DNA from: Pseudomonas atagonensis
GTDB taxonomy: Bacteria; Pseudomonadota; Gammaproteobacteria; Pseudomonadales; Pseudomonadaceae
Length of the DNA stretch: 64,000 nucleotides
Direction: 5' to 3'
Assembly: GCF_011369485.1 (NCBI RefSeq)
Contig: NZ_VXCA01000025.1
Location: 434,001-498,000 of the forward strand
The notes beneath the pieces are model-generated. The model saw nothing but the letters and a program-made list of their open reading frames with translations, searched no databases and was not told where the DNA came from. The position numbers were made by a program, and so were the translations under genes. Of the stretch, positions 43,505 through 52,609 are shown piece by piece. Each line of letters opens with the position of its first letter. Within the stretch, counting starts at the first letter, position 1.

Positions 43505-44041
43505 TCAAGATTTCAATGCTTCGGCAAGTTTCGCGATTTTTCCGCGAATCGAGCCATCGATAACCAGGTCGCCGGCGCGGATCACGACACCACCAATCAA
43601 GGCAGCGTCCTCCGCAACTTGCAGGCGCACTTCCCGGTTGAGTCGTGCACTGAGAACCTTGGCGAGTTTGTCTTGCTGTTCTTGGTTCAATGCAAATGCA
43701 CTGGTTACTTCAACGTCTACCGATTTCTCTTGTTCGGCCTTGTACAGGTCGAACAGAGCGGCGATCTCCGGCAGAAGCGGGAGACGGTCGTTTTCGGCAA
43801 CGACGTTGATGAAGTTCTGTGCCTTGGCATCAAACTTGTCGCCGCACACGTCAATGAACGTGGCGGCCTTTTCTGCGCTCGTCAGTCGCGGGGCCTTGAG
43901 CACGCGCTGCATGGTGTCGTCTTGCGACACCGCTGCTGCCAGGCCGAGCATGGCTGACCAATTGGCCAGTTGCTGGTGGGCCTGAGCGTGCTCGAAGGCC
44001 GCCTTAGCGTAAGGTCGGGCCAACGTGGTCAGTTCTGCCAT
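43505..44041 (-). CDS. atpH: F1Fo ATP synthase subunit delta
   Basis: A 178-residue peripheral-stalk subunit linking b to the top of F1. It begins MAELTTLARPYAKAAFEHAQ, the conserved ARPYAKAAFE box, and ends with the IGGVVIRAGDLVIDGSIRGK family signature. 12 bases after atpF. Confidence 0.97.
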   Translation of the reverse strand: MAELTTLARPYAKAAFEHAQAHQQLANWSAMLGLAAAVSQDDTMQRVLKAPRLTSAEKAATFIDVCGDKFDAKAQNFINVVAENDRLPLLPEIAALFDLYKAEQEKSVDVEVTSAFALNQEQQDKLAKVLSARLNREVRLQVAEDAALIGGVVIRAGDLVIDGSIRGKIAKLAEALKS

Positions 44042-44053
44042 GATCGCCCTCGC

Positions 44054-44524
44054 TTAGATTTCAGCAGCCAGTTGGTTAACCAGCTCTGCGTGCGCGTTTT
44101 GATCGATTGTGGCACCCAGGATCTTCTCGGCGCCGCCGACAGCCAGCAAGCCCACTTGGGCACGCAGCTTGTCTTTGACACTGTTCAGTTCCTGTTCGAT
44201 CTCGGCTTGAGCCTGAACCTTCACACGGTCAGCATCGACACGGGCCTTTTCAACGGCCTCTTCGACAATCTGGTTACCGCGTTTCTTGGCTTGCTCGATG
44301 ATTTCAGCTGCCTGAGCTTTCGCTTCGCGCAGTTGCTGACCCGCTTTTTCTTGGGCCAACTCCAGGTCGCGAGCTGCACGGCTGGCAGCGTCCAGACCAT
44401 CAGCGATCTTCTTTTGACGTTCGTGCAGAGCAGCGATGACCGGAGGCCATACATACTTCATGCAGAACAGTACAAAAATCAGGAACGCAACGGACTGGCC
44501 AATCAGGGTCGCATTAATGTTCAC
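44054..44524 (-). CDS. atpF: F1Fo ATP synthase subunit b
   Basis: A 156-residue peripheral-stalk subunit: a single N-terminal membrane helix (residues about 5-27, GQSVAFLIFVLFCMKYVWPP) followed by a long charged right-handed coiled coil (AREL/QAKKR-rich, about 35-150). Dimer expected. 59 bases after atpE. Confidence 0.97.
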   Translation of the reverse strand: MNINATLIGQSVAFLIFVLFCMKYVWPPVIAALHERQKKIADGLDAASRAARDLELAQEKAGQQLREAKAQAAEIIEQAKKRGNQIVEEAVEKARVDADRVKVQAQAEIEQELNSVKDKLRAQVGLLAVGGAEKILGATIDQNAHAELVNQLAAEI

Positions 44525-44583
44525 GCCAACACCTCGCAGTTACGTTGTCCATCACATCAAATTACTCGGAAGAATCCGGGTAA

Positions 44584-44841
44584 TTAGCCAGCGATCTGAC
44601 CAACGAACGGGTTCGCAAAGGTGAAGAACAGAGCGATACCAACACCGATCATGGTTACGGCGTCGAGCAGACCGGCAACGATGAACATTTTAACTTGCAG
44701 CATTGGAACCATTTCTGGCTGACGCGCTGCGCCTTCCAGGAACTTGCCGCCCAGCAGGCCGAAACCAATTGCGGTACCCAGTGCGCCCAGGCCGATCAAC
44801 AGTGCAACAGCGATAGCGGTTAGACCAACTACAGTTTCCAT
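44584..44841 (-). CDS. atpE: F1Fo ATP synthase subunit c
   Basis: An 85-residue proteolipid of two membrane helices joined by the ARQPE loop (residues 39-43). The proton-carrying carboxylate is Asp60 ([11 protein letters not shown]). Ring-forming, present in many copies. It has a strong GGGAGGAAAG ribosome site and a 133-base gap from atpB whose last 70 bases are A/T-rich, which resembles the translation-enhancing leader known upstream of E. coli atpE. Confidence 0.97.
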
Positions 44842-44974
44842 CTTTCCTCCCGACTTTTACGTCGTATGGTTTAGGTTTTTTAGATTAAAGCGGTAAAACA
44901 AATCGTTTCAGGTGCCCTGTGAAGAGCCCCCTCCCGTTTGAGCGGGAAGGACATCAGACTAGTCGAGACTGGTC
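44842..44974 (-). promoter_or_regulatory. atpB-atpE intergenic leader with hairpin
   Basis: This is the longest gap within the atp operon. On the transcript strand it has a stem CCCG-CTCAAA-CGGG near 44932-44945 and then an A/U-rich unstructured stretch (TTTTACC, CTAAAAAACC) up to the atpE ribosome site. Enhanced translation or mRNA processing for the multi-copy c subunit is inferred from E. coli, where the comparable leader acts so. Confidence 0.45.
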
Positions 44975-45844
44975 TTAATGGTTTTCTTCGTGCGCCATCG
45001 ACAGGTAGACGATGGTCAGCATCATGAAGATGAACGCCTGCAGCGTGATGATCAGAATGTGGAACACAGCCCACGCCCACTGCAGAACAACGCCCAGGCC
45101 GCTCAGCCAGAGCAGGCCGCTGCCGAACATCACAGCGATCAGGATGAACACCAGCTCGCCGGCATACATGTTGCCGAACAGACGCAGAGCCAGAGAGATC
45201 GGCTTGGCGATCAGGGTCACGAATTCCAGCAGGAAGTTCACCGGGATCAGCAGAGCCTGAACGAAGATGTTCTTGCTGCCGAACGGGTGCAGGGTCAGCT
45301 CGCCGATGAAGCCGCCGAGACCCTTGACCTTGATGCTATAGAAAATGATCAGTGCGAAAACCGAGAACGCCATGCCCAGGGTCGCGTTCGGGTCGGTAGT
45401 CGACACGGCGCGGAACGGGATGTGGTGGTCGCCGGAAATCAGGATGGCCAGCTGAGGAATCCAGTCGACCGGTACCAAGTCGACGGCGTTCATCAGGAAC
45501 ACCCAGACGAAGATGGTCAGTGCCAGCGGTGCAATCACCGGGCTACGGCCATGGAAGCTGTCTTTCACGCTGCCATCGACGAATTCGACCAATACTTCAA
45601 CGAAGTTCTGCAAAGCACCTGGCTGACCCGAAGTTGCCTTTTTTGCCGCCATGCGGAAAAGAAGAACGAAGATCAGACCCAGTGCGACCGACCAGCCGAG
45701 AGTATCGACGTGGAAAGCCCAGAAGCCCATTTCCTTGGCTTCTGCTGCGGTATGGGCAAAGCCCCAGCCGCCGTTGGGTAGCTGACCGAAGGTCAGGTTC
45801 TGCAAGTGGTGCTGGATATAGCCCGAAGCGGTTGTTTCTGCCAT
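44975..45844 (-). CDS. atpB: F1Fo ATP synthase subunit a
   Basis: A 289-residue membrane subunit holding the proton half-channels. The essential Arg lies in ISLALRLFGNMYAGELVF; further helices include LTIFVWVFLMNAVDLVPVDW. Length is typical of gammaproteobacterial a subunits with a longer first loop. 16 bases after atpI. Confidence 0.97.
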   Translation of the reverse strand: MAETTASGYIQHHLQNLTFGQLPNGGWGFAHTAAEAKEMGFWAFHVDTLGWSVALGLIFVLLFRMAAKKATSGQPGALQNFVEVLVEFVDGSVKDSFHGRSPVIAPLALTIFVWVFLMNAVDLVPVDWIPQLAILISGDHHIPFRAVSTTDPNATLGMAFSVFALIIFYSIKVKGLGGFIGELTLHPFGSKNIFVQALLIPVNFLLEFVTLIAKPISLALRLFGNMYAGELVFILIAVMFGSGLLWLSGLGVVLQWAWAVFHILIITLQAFIFMMLTIVYLSMAHEENH

Positions 45845-45860
45845 GGTTGCCTCAAACGCC

Positions 45861-46268
45861 CTAAGGTCTCGAAAGTCTTGTTCTCATCAGCAGGGGAGCG
45901 AACCAGCTGACTGACTGAGTCAGCACGAAGGCACCGAATACTGCGATCGGCGCCAGTGGCTTCACACCTGCAAACACCAGTGCAAAAAGCACTGCCGTCA
46001 AAATCAGTTTGCCTGCCTCGCCGGCATAAAAAGACCGGACGATGGACTGGGCTGCTCGGGCGCCGGAAAACCGAAATGCCTTGTGAGCGAAATAAACATT
46101 GGGCAGCAAGGCTATCAGGCCTCCGCAAAGTCCCGAGTATCCGGCAACGACTCCGTGCCATTGCCAGAGCGCCAAAGCAGCAATGAGCAAAATGACAAAT
46201 TGAGCCATCAACACCGGAAAAACCGCCAGGCGATGGAACGGCAGGCGGTTTGGCTTGCGGGTTTCCAT
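45861..46268 (-). CDS. atpI: ATP synthase assembly-associated protein I
   Basis: A 135-residue protein with four membrane helices (e.g. VFPVLMAQFVILLIAALAL, AGKLILTAVLFALVFAGV), first gene of the atp operon. AtpI assists c-ring assembly or Mg2+ supply in other bacteria and is not essential. The ATG at 46268 (METRKPNRLP) follows a GGAGAG site by nine bases; a GTG immediately before it, at 46271, is an equal alternative. The 148 bases between it and parB must hold the operon promoter. Confidence 0.9.
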   Translation of the reverse strand: METRKPNRLPFHRLAVFPVLMAQFVILLIAALALWQWHGVVAGYSGLCGGLIALLPNVYFAHKAFRFSGARAAQSIVRSFYAGEAGKLILTAVLFALVFAGVKPLAPIAVFGAFVLTQSVSWFAPLLMRTRLSRP

Positions 46269-46416
46269 CACTATTGCTCTCCAATGGTCGGCTGCCAGAA
46301 TTCAATAACTTGGCATAATTTGTGCCGACAAAATGCGCGCAGAGTATAGGGGCGGTTCTGCCCCTATTCAACTGTCAGGTAGTGATTTCCGACTGCGCGC
46401 TACATGAGGAAATGTT

Positions 46417-47289
46417 TCAGCGGATGTGTGCGAGCACACCTTGAAGCTCATCGAGGGAGTTGTAACCGATCACCAACTGCCCTTTTCCCTTCTTCCCGTG
46501 GCGAATCTGCACCGCAGAGCCTAGGCGCTCGGCCAGACGCTGTTCGAGCCGGGCGATATCCGGGTCGGGTTTGGCAGCCTCTACAGGCTCCGGTTTACCA
46601 CTCAACCACTGGCGAACCAGTGCCTCAGTTTGGCGCACAGTCAGGCCGCGTGCGACAACATGTCGCGCCCCTTCCACCTGCTGATTGTCCGGTAGACCGA
46701 GCAATGCACGGGCATGACCCATTTCCAGGTCACCGTGGGAGAGCATGGTCTTGATGACTTCGGGCAGCGCAATAAGCCGCAACAGGTTAGCCACAGTGAC
46801 GCGGGACTTACCCACAGCCTCGGCGACTTGCTGTTGAGTCAGCTGGAATTCCTGCTGCAAACGCTGCAGCGCTACCGCTTCTTCGATCGGATTGAGGTCT
46901 TCACGCTGGATGTTCTCGATCAGCGCAATGGCAATCGCGGTTTCATCCGGCACATCGCGAACCATAGCCGGGATGGTTTCCTGCCCGGCTTGCTGACTCG
47001 CGCGCCAGCGGCGCTCGCCGGCAATGATTTCAAAGCGGCCACCGCCAATCGGGCGCACCACGATCGGCTGCATCACTCCCTGGGCCTTGATCGATTGCGC
47101 CAGCTCTTCCAGCGCCTGCGGATCCATGTCCCGGCGTGGCTGATACTTACCGCGCTGCAACAGGTCTAGTGGCAGGTGCTGCAGCTCACGGCTGTCAGCC
47201 TGCGCCGCTTGTTCTTCCAGCGAGCTGACAGTCGGACCGCTCAGCAGTGCATCCAGTCCTCGTCCGAGACCTCGTTTCTTGACGGCCAT
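46417..47289 (-). CDS. parB: Chromosome-partition protein ParB
   Basis: A 290-residue CTP-dependent clamp that loads on parS. The N-terminal CTPase region contains GERRWRASQQ (GERR box); the helix-turn-helix is LTQQQVAEAVGKSRVTVANLLRL (quoted in part: QQQVAEAVGKSRVTVANLL); the C-terminal dimer domain is basic (RHGKKGKGQL). It lies nine bases after parA. Two parS sites are in the window at 8467 and 59433. ParABS segregates the origin region after replication. Confidence 0.97.
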   Translation of the reverse strand: MAVKKRGLGRGLDALLSGPTVSSLEEQAAQADSRELQHLPLDLLQRGKYQPRRDMDPQALEELAQSIKAQGVMQPIVVRPIGGGRFEIIAGERRWRASQQAGQETIPAMVRDVPDETAIAIALIENIQREDLNPIEEAVALQRLQQEFQLTQQQVAEAVGKSRVTVANLLRLIALPEVIKTMLSHGDLEMGHARALLGLPDNQQVEGARHVVARGLTVRQTEALVRQWLSGKPEPVEAAKPDPDIARLEQRLAERLGSAVQIRHGKKGKGQLVIGYNSLDELQGVLAHIR

Positions 47290-47298
47290 GGGGATTCC

Positions 47299-48096
47299 TT
47301 AAGTTGGCTGAGCAGCGGCGATGCGTGAATTTTTGCGCTGACGGCGAACCATCTCGCCCGCCAGGGCCAGATAGGCCAGCGCGCCACGCGATTGCTTGTC
47401 GTAAGCCAGCGCCGGCATGCCGTAGCTCGGGGCTTCAGCCAGACGGATGTTGCGCGGGATCACCGTGTCGTACAGCTGCTCGCCGAAGTGTTCCTTGAGC
47501 TGCGCCGAAACATCGTTCATCAGGCTCAGGCGCGGGTCGTACATGGTCCGCAGCAAACCTTCGACTTTCAGGTTCGGGTTCAGCAGTTCGGCGATGCGCT
47601 TGATGTTATCCACAAGGTCGCTCAAACCTTCGAGCGCAAAGTATTCGCACTGCATGGGGATAATCACCCCGTCTGCAGCGACCAGTGCGTTCAGTGTGAG
47701 CATCGAAAGCGACGGCGGGCAGTCGATCAAAATGTAATCGTAGTTTTCACGGATCGGCGCCAGCGCGCTGCGCAGACGGCTTTCCTTCATCTGCATTTCC
47801 AGCAGAACCACTTCGGCGGCTGTCAGGTCGCGGTTGGCCGGCAGCAGTTGATAACCGCCGTGCTCGGAATAGTGCATGGCCTGGGCCAGATCGCATTCGC
47901 CGATCAACAGGTCATAGACCGAGTTTTCCAGGCCGTGTTTATCCACACCGCTACCCATGGTGGCGTTGCCCTGTGGATCGAGATCGATCAACAGCACCCG
48001 GCGCTTGGTCGCGACCAGGGATGCTGCGAGGTTGATGCAGGTGGTGGTCTTGCCCACACCACCCTTTTGGTTCGCTATCGCGAATACCTTAGCCAT
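47299..48096 (-). CDS. parA: Chromosome-partition ATPase ParA
   Basis: A 265-residue deviant-Walker ATPase: NQKGGVGKTTTCINLAAS at the N-terminus with the signature Lys, LLIDLDPQGNATMG and YILIDCPPSL. The ATG at 48096 starts the first beta strand (MAKVFAIANQ); an in-frame TTG at 48114 would abut the rsmG stop. Its ribosome site is weak, so coupling to rsmG (18-base gap) is likely. It moves ParB-parS complexes along the nucleoid. Confidence 0.96.
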   Translation of the reverse strand: MAKVFAIANQKGGVGKTTTCINLAASLVATKRRVLLIDLDPQGNATMGSGVDKHGLENSVYDLLIGECDLAQAMHYSEHGGYQLLPANRDLTAAEVVLLEMQMKESRLRSALAPIRENYDYILIDCPPSLSMLTLNALVAADGVIIPMQCEYFALEGLSDLVDNIKRIAELLNPNLKVEGLLRTMYDPRLSLMNDVSAQLKEHFGEQLYDTVIPRNIRLAEAPSYGMPALAYDKQSRGALAYLALAGEMVRRQRKNSRIAAAQPT

Positions 48097-48114
48097 TCTT
48101 GCTTGTGTTCCCAA

Positions 48115-48759
48115 TCATGCCGTGCGGCGCAGTATCAGCAGATGGCGTTGGCCTTGGCAACCGGGTACGGCCAGGGCGTGTTCGCTATCGAGTTTGAAGT
48201 CTGCCGGCAATGCTACCAGCTCATCGGCCGGATGAACGCCCTTCATTGCCAGCCAGCGTGTATCGGCATCGCCGAGGTGGCGAGTCCAGTTGGTGAAGTT
48301 CTCCATACTGCTGAACGCCCGGGAAATGATCCCGTTGAACGGCTGTGCAGGCTGGAACGCTTCGACGCGACTGTGGATAACTTGCAGGTTGTCCAGTTTT
48401 AGTTCGAGTTTGACCTGGGTCAGAAAGCGGGTTTTCTTGCCGTTGCTGTCCAGGCAGGTCACTTGCGAGTCCGGATACAGTATCGCCAGAGGGATCCCCG
48501 GCATGCCGCCGCCACTACCGACGTCCAGCCAGCGGCCGTTTTCGATGAACGACATCACACTCAGACTATCGAGCAAGTGGCGCGAAACCATCTCATCCGG
48601 ATCGCGCACCGCCGTGAGGTTGTAGGCCTGGTTCCATTTGATCAACAGGGCCAGATAACCCAGCAGCAATTCGTGCTGGGTTTCCGTGAGATTGACACCG
48701 AGCTCGCGGGCTCCTGTGGATAACTCTTCGGCGTGTTGCGAAGTGACCTTAGAACTCAA
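48115..48759 (-). CDS. rsmG: 16S rRNA m7G527 methyltransferase
   Basis: A 214-residue SAM enzyme (formerly GidB) methylating N7 of G527 in 16S rRNA; loss gives low-level streptomycin resistance in several bacteria. SAM motif LDVGSGGGMPGIPLAILYP is near residue 75, and the N-terminal helical segment NLTAVRDPDEMVSRHLLDSL is family-typical. It overlaps mnmG by four bases (ATGA). Two perfect DnaA boxes lie inside this gene. Confidence 0.96.
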   Translation of the reverse strand: MSSKVTSQHAEELSTGARELGVNLTETQHELLLGYLALLIKWNQAYNLTAVRDPDEMVSRHLLDSLSVMSFIENGRWLDVGSGGGMPGIPLAILYPDSQVTCLDSNGKKTRFLTQVKLELKLDNLQVIHSRVEAFQPAQPFNGIISRAFSSMENFTNWTRHLGDADTRWLAMKGVHPADELVALPADFKLDSEHALAVPGCQGQRHLLILRRTA

Positions 48760-50657
48760 GCGCTTTGCTCCAACTGACGGCCCGCGCCGCGTTTTTTCAA
48801 ATGAATCATCAACAGCGAAATTGCTGCCGGGGTCACGCCCGGGATCCGCGAAGCCTGGCCCAGCGTCTCGGGACGAGTCGCGCCAAGCTTGCTCTGGATC
48901 TCCTTGGAGAGACCGGAAATATTGGTGTAATCGATATCCACAGGCAATTTCGTGTCTTCACTGGCGCGCAGACGGGCGATTTCGTCCTGTTGACGGTCGA
49001 TGTAACCGGCGTACTTGGTCTTGATCTCGACCTGTTCAGCGACCTGCGGATCTTCGGCGCCGTTGCCGGTCACTTCGACCAGACCAGCGTAGTCGATTTC
49101 CGGACGACTCAAGAGATTGAGCAAGTTGTATTCGTGGGTCAGCGGTGTGCCGAATTTTTCCGCAATCGCATCGCCCTGCGGCGTGCCCGGGCGAACCCAG
49201 GTGCTTTTCAGGCGCTGCTCTTCAAGTTCGATGCTTTCGCGTTTCTTGCAGAAGGCCGCCCAACGCGCGTCATCGACCAGACCCAGTTCGCGACCTTTTT
49301 CGGTCAGACGCAGATCGGCGTTGTCCTCGCGCAGGATCAGGCGGTACTCGGCACGGGAAGTGAACATGCGGTACGGCTCTTGGGTACCGAGGGTGATCAA
49401 ATCGTCGACCAACACGCCGATGTACGCTTCATCACGACGCGGGCACCAGGCTTCTTTGCCCTTGGCGCGCAGTGCGGCGTTGGTGCCAGCGAGCAAACCT
49501 TGCGCGCCCGCTTCTTCGTAACCGGTGGTGCCGTTGATCTGGCCTGCAAAGAACAGACCGCCGATGACTTTGGTCTCGAGGCTGTACTTCAGGTCGCGCG
49601 GATCGAAGTAGTCGTACTCGATTGCGTAACCCGGACGCACGATGTGCGCGTTTTCCATGCCGCGAATCGATTGCACGATCTGCAATTGCACATCGAACGG
49701 CAGGCTTGTGGATATCCCGTTCGGGTACAGCTCATGGGTGGTCAGGCCTTCGGGCTCGATGAACACCTGATGGCTTTCCTTGTCGGCAAAGCGGTGGATC
49801 TTGTCTTCGATGGACGGGCAGTAACGCGGGCCGATGCCTTCGATTTCACCGGCAGCGGAGTACATCGGCGAACGGTCGAGGTTCGCGGCGATGATTTCGT
49901 GGGTGCGGGCGTTGGTGTGGGTAATCCAGCAACTGACCTGGCGTGGATGCTGTTCTTTGTTGCCCATGAACGACATCACCGGGATCGGCGTATCGCCTGG
50001 CTGCTCGGTCATGACCGAGAAATCCACAGATTTGCCGTCGATACGTGGTGGCGTACCGGTTTTCAGGCGACCGACACGCAATGGTAGTTCGCGCAGACGA
50101 TGTGCCAAGGCAATCGAGGGTGGATCGCCGGCACGACCGCCGGAAAAATTCTGCAAACCGATGTGGATAAGTCCGCCGAGGAACGTACCAGTGGTCAACA
50201 CCACGGAATCGGCGAAGAAACGCAGACCCATCTGCGTAACGACACCGCGCACTTGTTCCTGCTCGACGATCAGGTCGTCAGCAGCTTGTTGAAATATCCA
50301 CAGGTTCGGCTGGTTTTCCAGAATTTCGCGGACAGCGGCCTTGTAAAGAATACGGTCGGCTTGCGCACGGGTTGCACGTACGGCTGGGCCTTTGCGGCTG
50401 TTCAACACGCGAAACTGGATACCGCCCAGATCGGTCGCCATGGCCATCGCGCCGCCGAGGGCGTCGATTTCCTTGACCAGATGGCTTTTGCCAATGCCGC
50501 CGATGGCCGGGTTGCAACTCATGGCACCAAGGGTTTCCACGTTGTGCGTCAGCAGAAGGGTTTTTGCACCCATGCGTGCTGAGGCCAGTGCTGCCTCGGT
50601 ACCGGCATGACCGCCGCCGATGACGATCACTTCAAAACGGGAAGGGAAATCCACCAC
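48756..50657 (-). CDS. mnmG: tRNA uridine-34 cmnm5 modification enzyme MnmG
   Basis: A 633-residue FAD protein (formerly GidA) that with MnmE forms the carboxymethylaminomethyl group on U34 of several tRNAs. FAD site VIGGGHAGTEAALASARMG at residues about 11-29; SCNPAIGGIGKSHLVKEID follows, containing a conserved Cys. The start is GTG (GTG-GTG-GAT) with GAGG just upstream. It is separated from its partner gene mnmE by an oriC-like spacer of 549 bases. Confidence 0.97.
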   Translation of the reverse strand: MVDFPSRFEVIVIGGGHAGTEAALASARMGAKTLLLTHNVETLGAMSCNPAIGGIGKSHLVKEIDALGGAMAMATDLGGIQFRVLNSRKGPAVRATRAQADRILYKAAVREILENQPNLWIFQQAADDLIVEQEQVRGVVTQMGLRFFADSVVLTTGTFLGGLIHIGLQNFSGGRAGDPPSIALAHRLRELPLRVGRLKTGTPPRIDGKSVDFSVMTEQPGDTPIPVMSFMGNKEQHPRQVSCWITHTNARTHEIIAANLDRSPMYSAAGEIEGIGPRYCPSIEDKIHRFADKESHQVFIEPEGLTTHELYPNGISTSLPFDVQLQIVQSIRGMENAHIVRPGYAIEYDYFDPRDLKYSLETKVIGGLFFAGQINGTTGYEEAGAQGLLAGTNAALRAKGKEAWCPRRDEAYIGVLVDDLITLGTQEPYRMFTSRAEYRLILREDNADLRLTEKGRELGLVDDARWAAFCKKRESIELEEQRLKSTWVRPGTPQGDAIAEKFGTPLTHEYNLLNLLSRPEIDYAGLVEVTGNGAEDPQVAEQVEIKTKYAGYIDRQQDEIARLRASEDTKLPVDIDYTNISGLSKEIQSKLGATRPETLGQASRIPGVTPAAISLLMIHLKKRGAGRQLEQSA

Positions 50658-51206
50658 GCACCTCGTGCCTGCTTAAGTAGGTAATTCAGGAATAGTTTGA
50701 GATCAGGTTTCTGGACCTGGTCGGCAAGTATAGGGACTTCGCCCTTCCTAAAGAACCCTTTGCACAAAATTTAACCAGCTGTGGAGAACTCGCGGTTAAA
50801 AGAATAAAAAAGAGAGAAATTTATAAAACCTTTGTTTTAAAGCTTATTCTTACTGCCCATGATTTCTGTGGATAGATCTCTACAGGCCTTTAAATTCAAT
50901 ATGTACAGCGTTTAAAAACCCTGTGGCCATATACCCATGAGGGTTTTGGATAACCGGTGTAAGCCTGTGGATGAGATGAGTGGTTATCCACAGGCTGGGT
51001 TATATTCAGTTTTCAAGCCCTGTTATCAACTGACCTCAGTGGCAGTTATTCACAGGGCTTAATCCACAGAAAACTGACGAATGCAGGAATGGCAGGCACG
51101 GAAAATCCGCTCAGGGAGAAAAAATCTGCCCGGCACTCGAGTAAGTTTTCAGAAACTGGAAGAGATGGCAGGTCGCGAATGGACCTGCCTTTGGATCACG
51201 CGGTGA
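50658..51206. other. Second oriC-like region (mnmG-mnmE intergenic)
   Basis: A 549-base gene-free region. It has an A/T-rich tract (about 50795-50850), one perfect DnaA box (50984-50992) and five one-mismatch boxes (50867-50875, 50945-50953, 50966-50974, 51046-51054, 51060-51068). The layout repeats that of the dnaA-proximal oriC: boxes starting at 50867, 50984 and 51046 pair with 55361, 55478 and 55540, each exactly 4494 bases apart, and ATGTACAG at 50901 pairs with 55395 at the same offset. Fewer boxes are perfect here, so it may be a decayed or auxiliary origin. Confidence 0.75.
51167..51189. terminator. Hairpin downstream of mnmE, possible terminator
   Basis: Stem GGCAGGTC / GACCTGCC with a seven-base loop, 18 bases after the mnmE stop. 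There is no T-run on the minus strand and only TTT on the plus strand, so it could stop transcripts entering from the origin-like region or act as an mRNA 3' stabiliser. Confidence 0.4.
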
Positions 51207-52577
51207 TTATTTGCCGATGCAGAAGCTGGAAAAGATCCGCCCCAGCAGATCATCAGAGCTGAAAGCCCCGGTGATTTCTCCGAGCGACTGCTGAGCCTGT
51301 CGCAGGTCTTCAGCCAATAGCTCGCCAGCCCCGGCCAGCGTCAGTTGCGCACGGCCGTGTTCCAGCGCCGCACTGGCGTGGCGCAAGGCCTCCAAATGCC
51401 GGCGGCGTGCGCTGAAGCTGCTTTCCGAGGTTTGCTCGTACCCCATGCAGGCTTTGAGATGGTCACGCAGGAGATCCAGTCCTTCACCGGCCGACTTTGC
51501 GCTTAGACTGATCGTCACATGGCCATCTTCACTGGTCTCCAGGACAATCGCTTCACCGGTCAGATCGGCTTTGTTGCGAATCAGCGTAACTTTCGCCGGA
51601 TCCGGGCGGGTTTCAAGGAATTCCGGCCACAACGCAAACGGGTCCAGCGCTTCCGGAGCGGTGGCGTCGACAACCAGCAACACTCGGTCAGCTTCACCGA
51701 TTGCCTTCAATGCCCGCTCGACGCCGATTTTTTCCACATGATCATCTGTATCACGCAAACCTGCAGTATCGACAACGTGCAGCGGCATGCCGTCGATGTG
51801 GATATGTTCGCGCAGGATATCCCGCGTGGTACCGGCAATCTCGGTTACGATGGCGGCTTCACGCCCCGCCAGCGCATTCAGCAAACTGGACTTGCCGGCA
51901 TTCGGACGACCAGCAATCACTACGGTCATGCCGTCACGCAGTAACGCGCCCTGCCCGGCTTCGCGCAAGACGGTGGATAACTCGTCACGCACTTTGTCGA
52001 GCATGCTCAGCACGTGGCCATCGGCGAGGAAGTCGATTTCTTCTTCCGGGAAGTCGATGGCTGCTTCGACATAAATCCTCAAGCCGATCAGTTGTTCGGT
52101 GAGGTTATGCACACGCTGGGAAAACGCCCCCTGCAAAGAGCGCAAGGCATTGCGCGCAGCCTGTGCAGAACTGGCTTCGATCAGGTCGGCAATGGCTTCG
52201 GCCTGAGCCAGATCGAGTTTGTCATTGAGGAAGGCGCGTTCGCTGAATTCACCCGGACGGGCAAGACGGCAGCCCAGCTCCAGACAACGCTTGAGCAACA
52301 TATCCAGAACAATCGGGCCGCCGTGGCCCTGTAACTCCAGCACATCTTCGCCAGTGAACGAGTTCGGCCCGGGGAAATACAGCGCCAGACCTTCATCCAG
52401 CACCTGCTGATCGTCACTGAAGAACGGGCCGTAGTGGGCAAACCGGGGTTTCAGCTCGCGGCCGCTGATGGCTTTGGCTGCAACACTGGCCAACGGCCCG
52501 GAAATACGGACGATGCCGACACCGCCGCGACCCTGGGCGGTGGCGACAGCTGCGATGGTTTCACGAGGTGCGCTCAT
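51207..52577 (-). CDS. mnmE: tRNA-modifying GTPase MnmE
   Basis: A 456-residue GTPase partner of MnmG. N-terminal folate-binding domain (APRETIAAVATAQGRGG), helical domain, inserted G domain with GRPNAGKSSLLN, DTAGLRDTDD and RNKAD, and the C-terminal CIGK with the essential Cys. The ATG at 52577 was chosen over a TTG six codons earlier. It is transcribed separately from yidC, from which a terminator and 80 bases divide it. Confidence 0.96.
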   Translation of the reverse strand: MSAPRETIAAVATAQGRGGVGIVRISGPLASVAAKAISGRELKPRFAHYGPFFSDDQQVLDEGLALYFPGPNSFTGEDVLELQGHGGPIVLDMLLKRCLELGCRLARPGEFSERAFLNDKLDLAQAEAIADLIEASSAQAARNALRSLQGAFSQRVHNLTEQLIGLRIYVEAAIDFPEEEIDFLADGHVLSMLDKVRDELSTVLREAGQGALLRDGMTVVIAGRPNAGKSSLLNALAGREAAIVTEIAGTTRDILREHIHIDGMPLHVVDTAGLRDTDDHVEKIGVERALKAIGEADRVLLVVDATAPEALDPFALWPEFLETRPDPAKVTLIRNKADLTGEAIVLETSEDGHVTISLSAKSAGEGLDLLRDHLKACMGYEQTSESSFSARRRHLEALRHASAALEHGRAQLTLAGAGELLAEDLRQAQQSLGEITGAFSSDDLLGRIFSSFCIGK

Positions 52578-52609
52578 AAACCGGTATCCAGACAAAAGTG
52601 GCAGATAGC

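Noticed and set aside
41876..43957. Long open frame (693 codons) on the plus strand across atpA and atpH
   Set aside because: It is antisense to two unmistakable ATP synthase genes and has no recognisable domain. Open antisense frames are common in high-GC coding DNA with strong codon bias.
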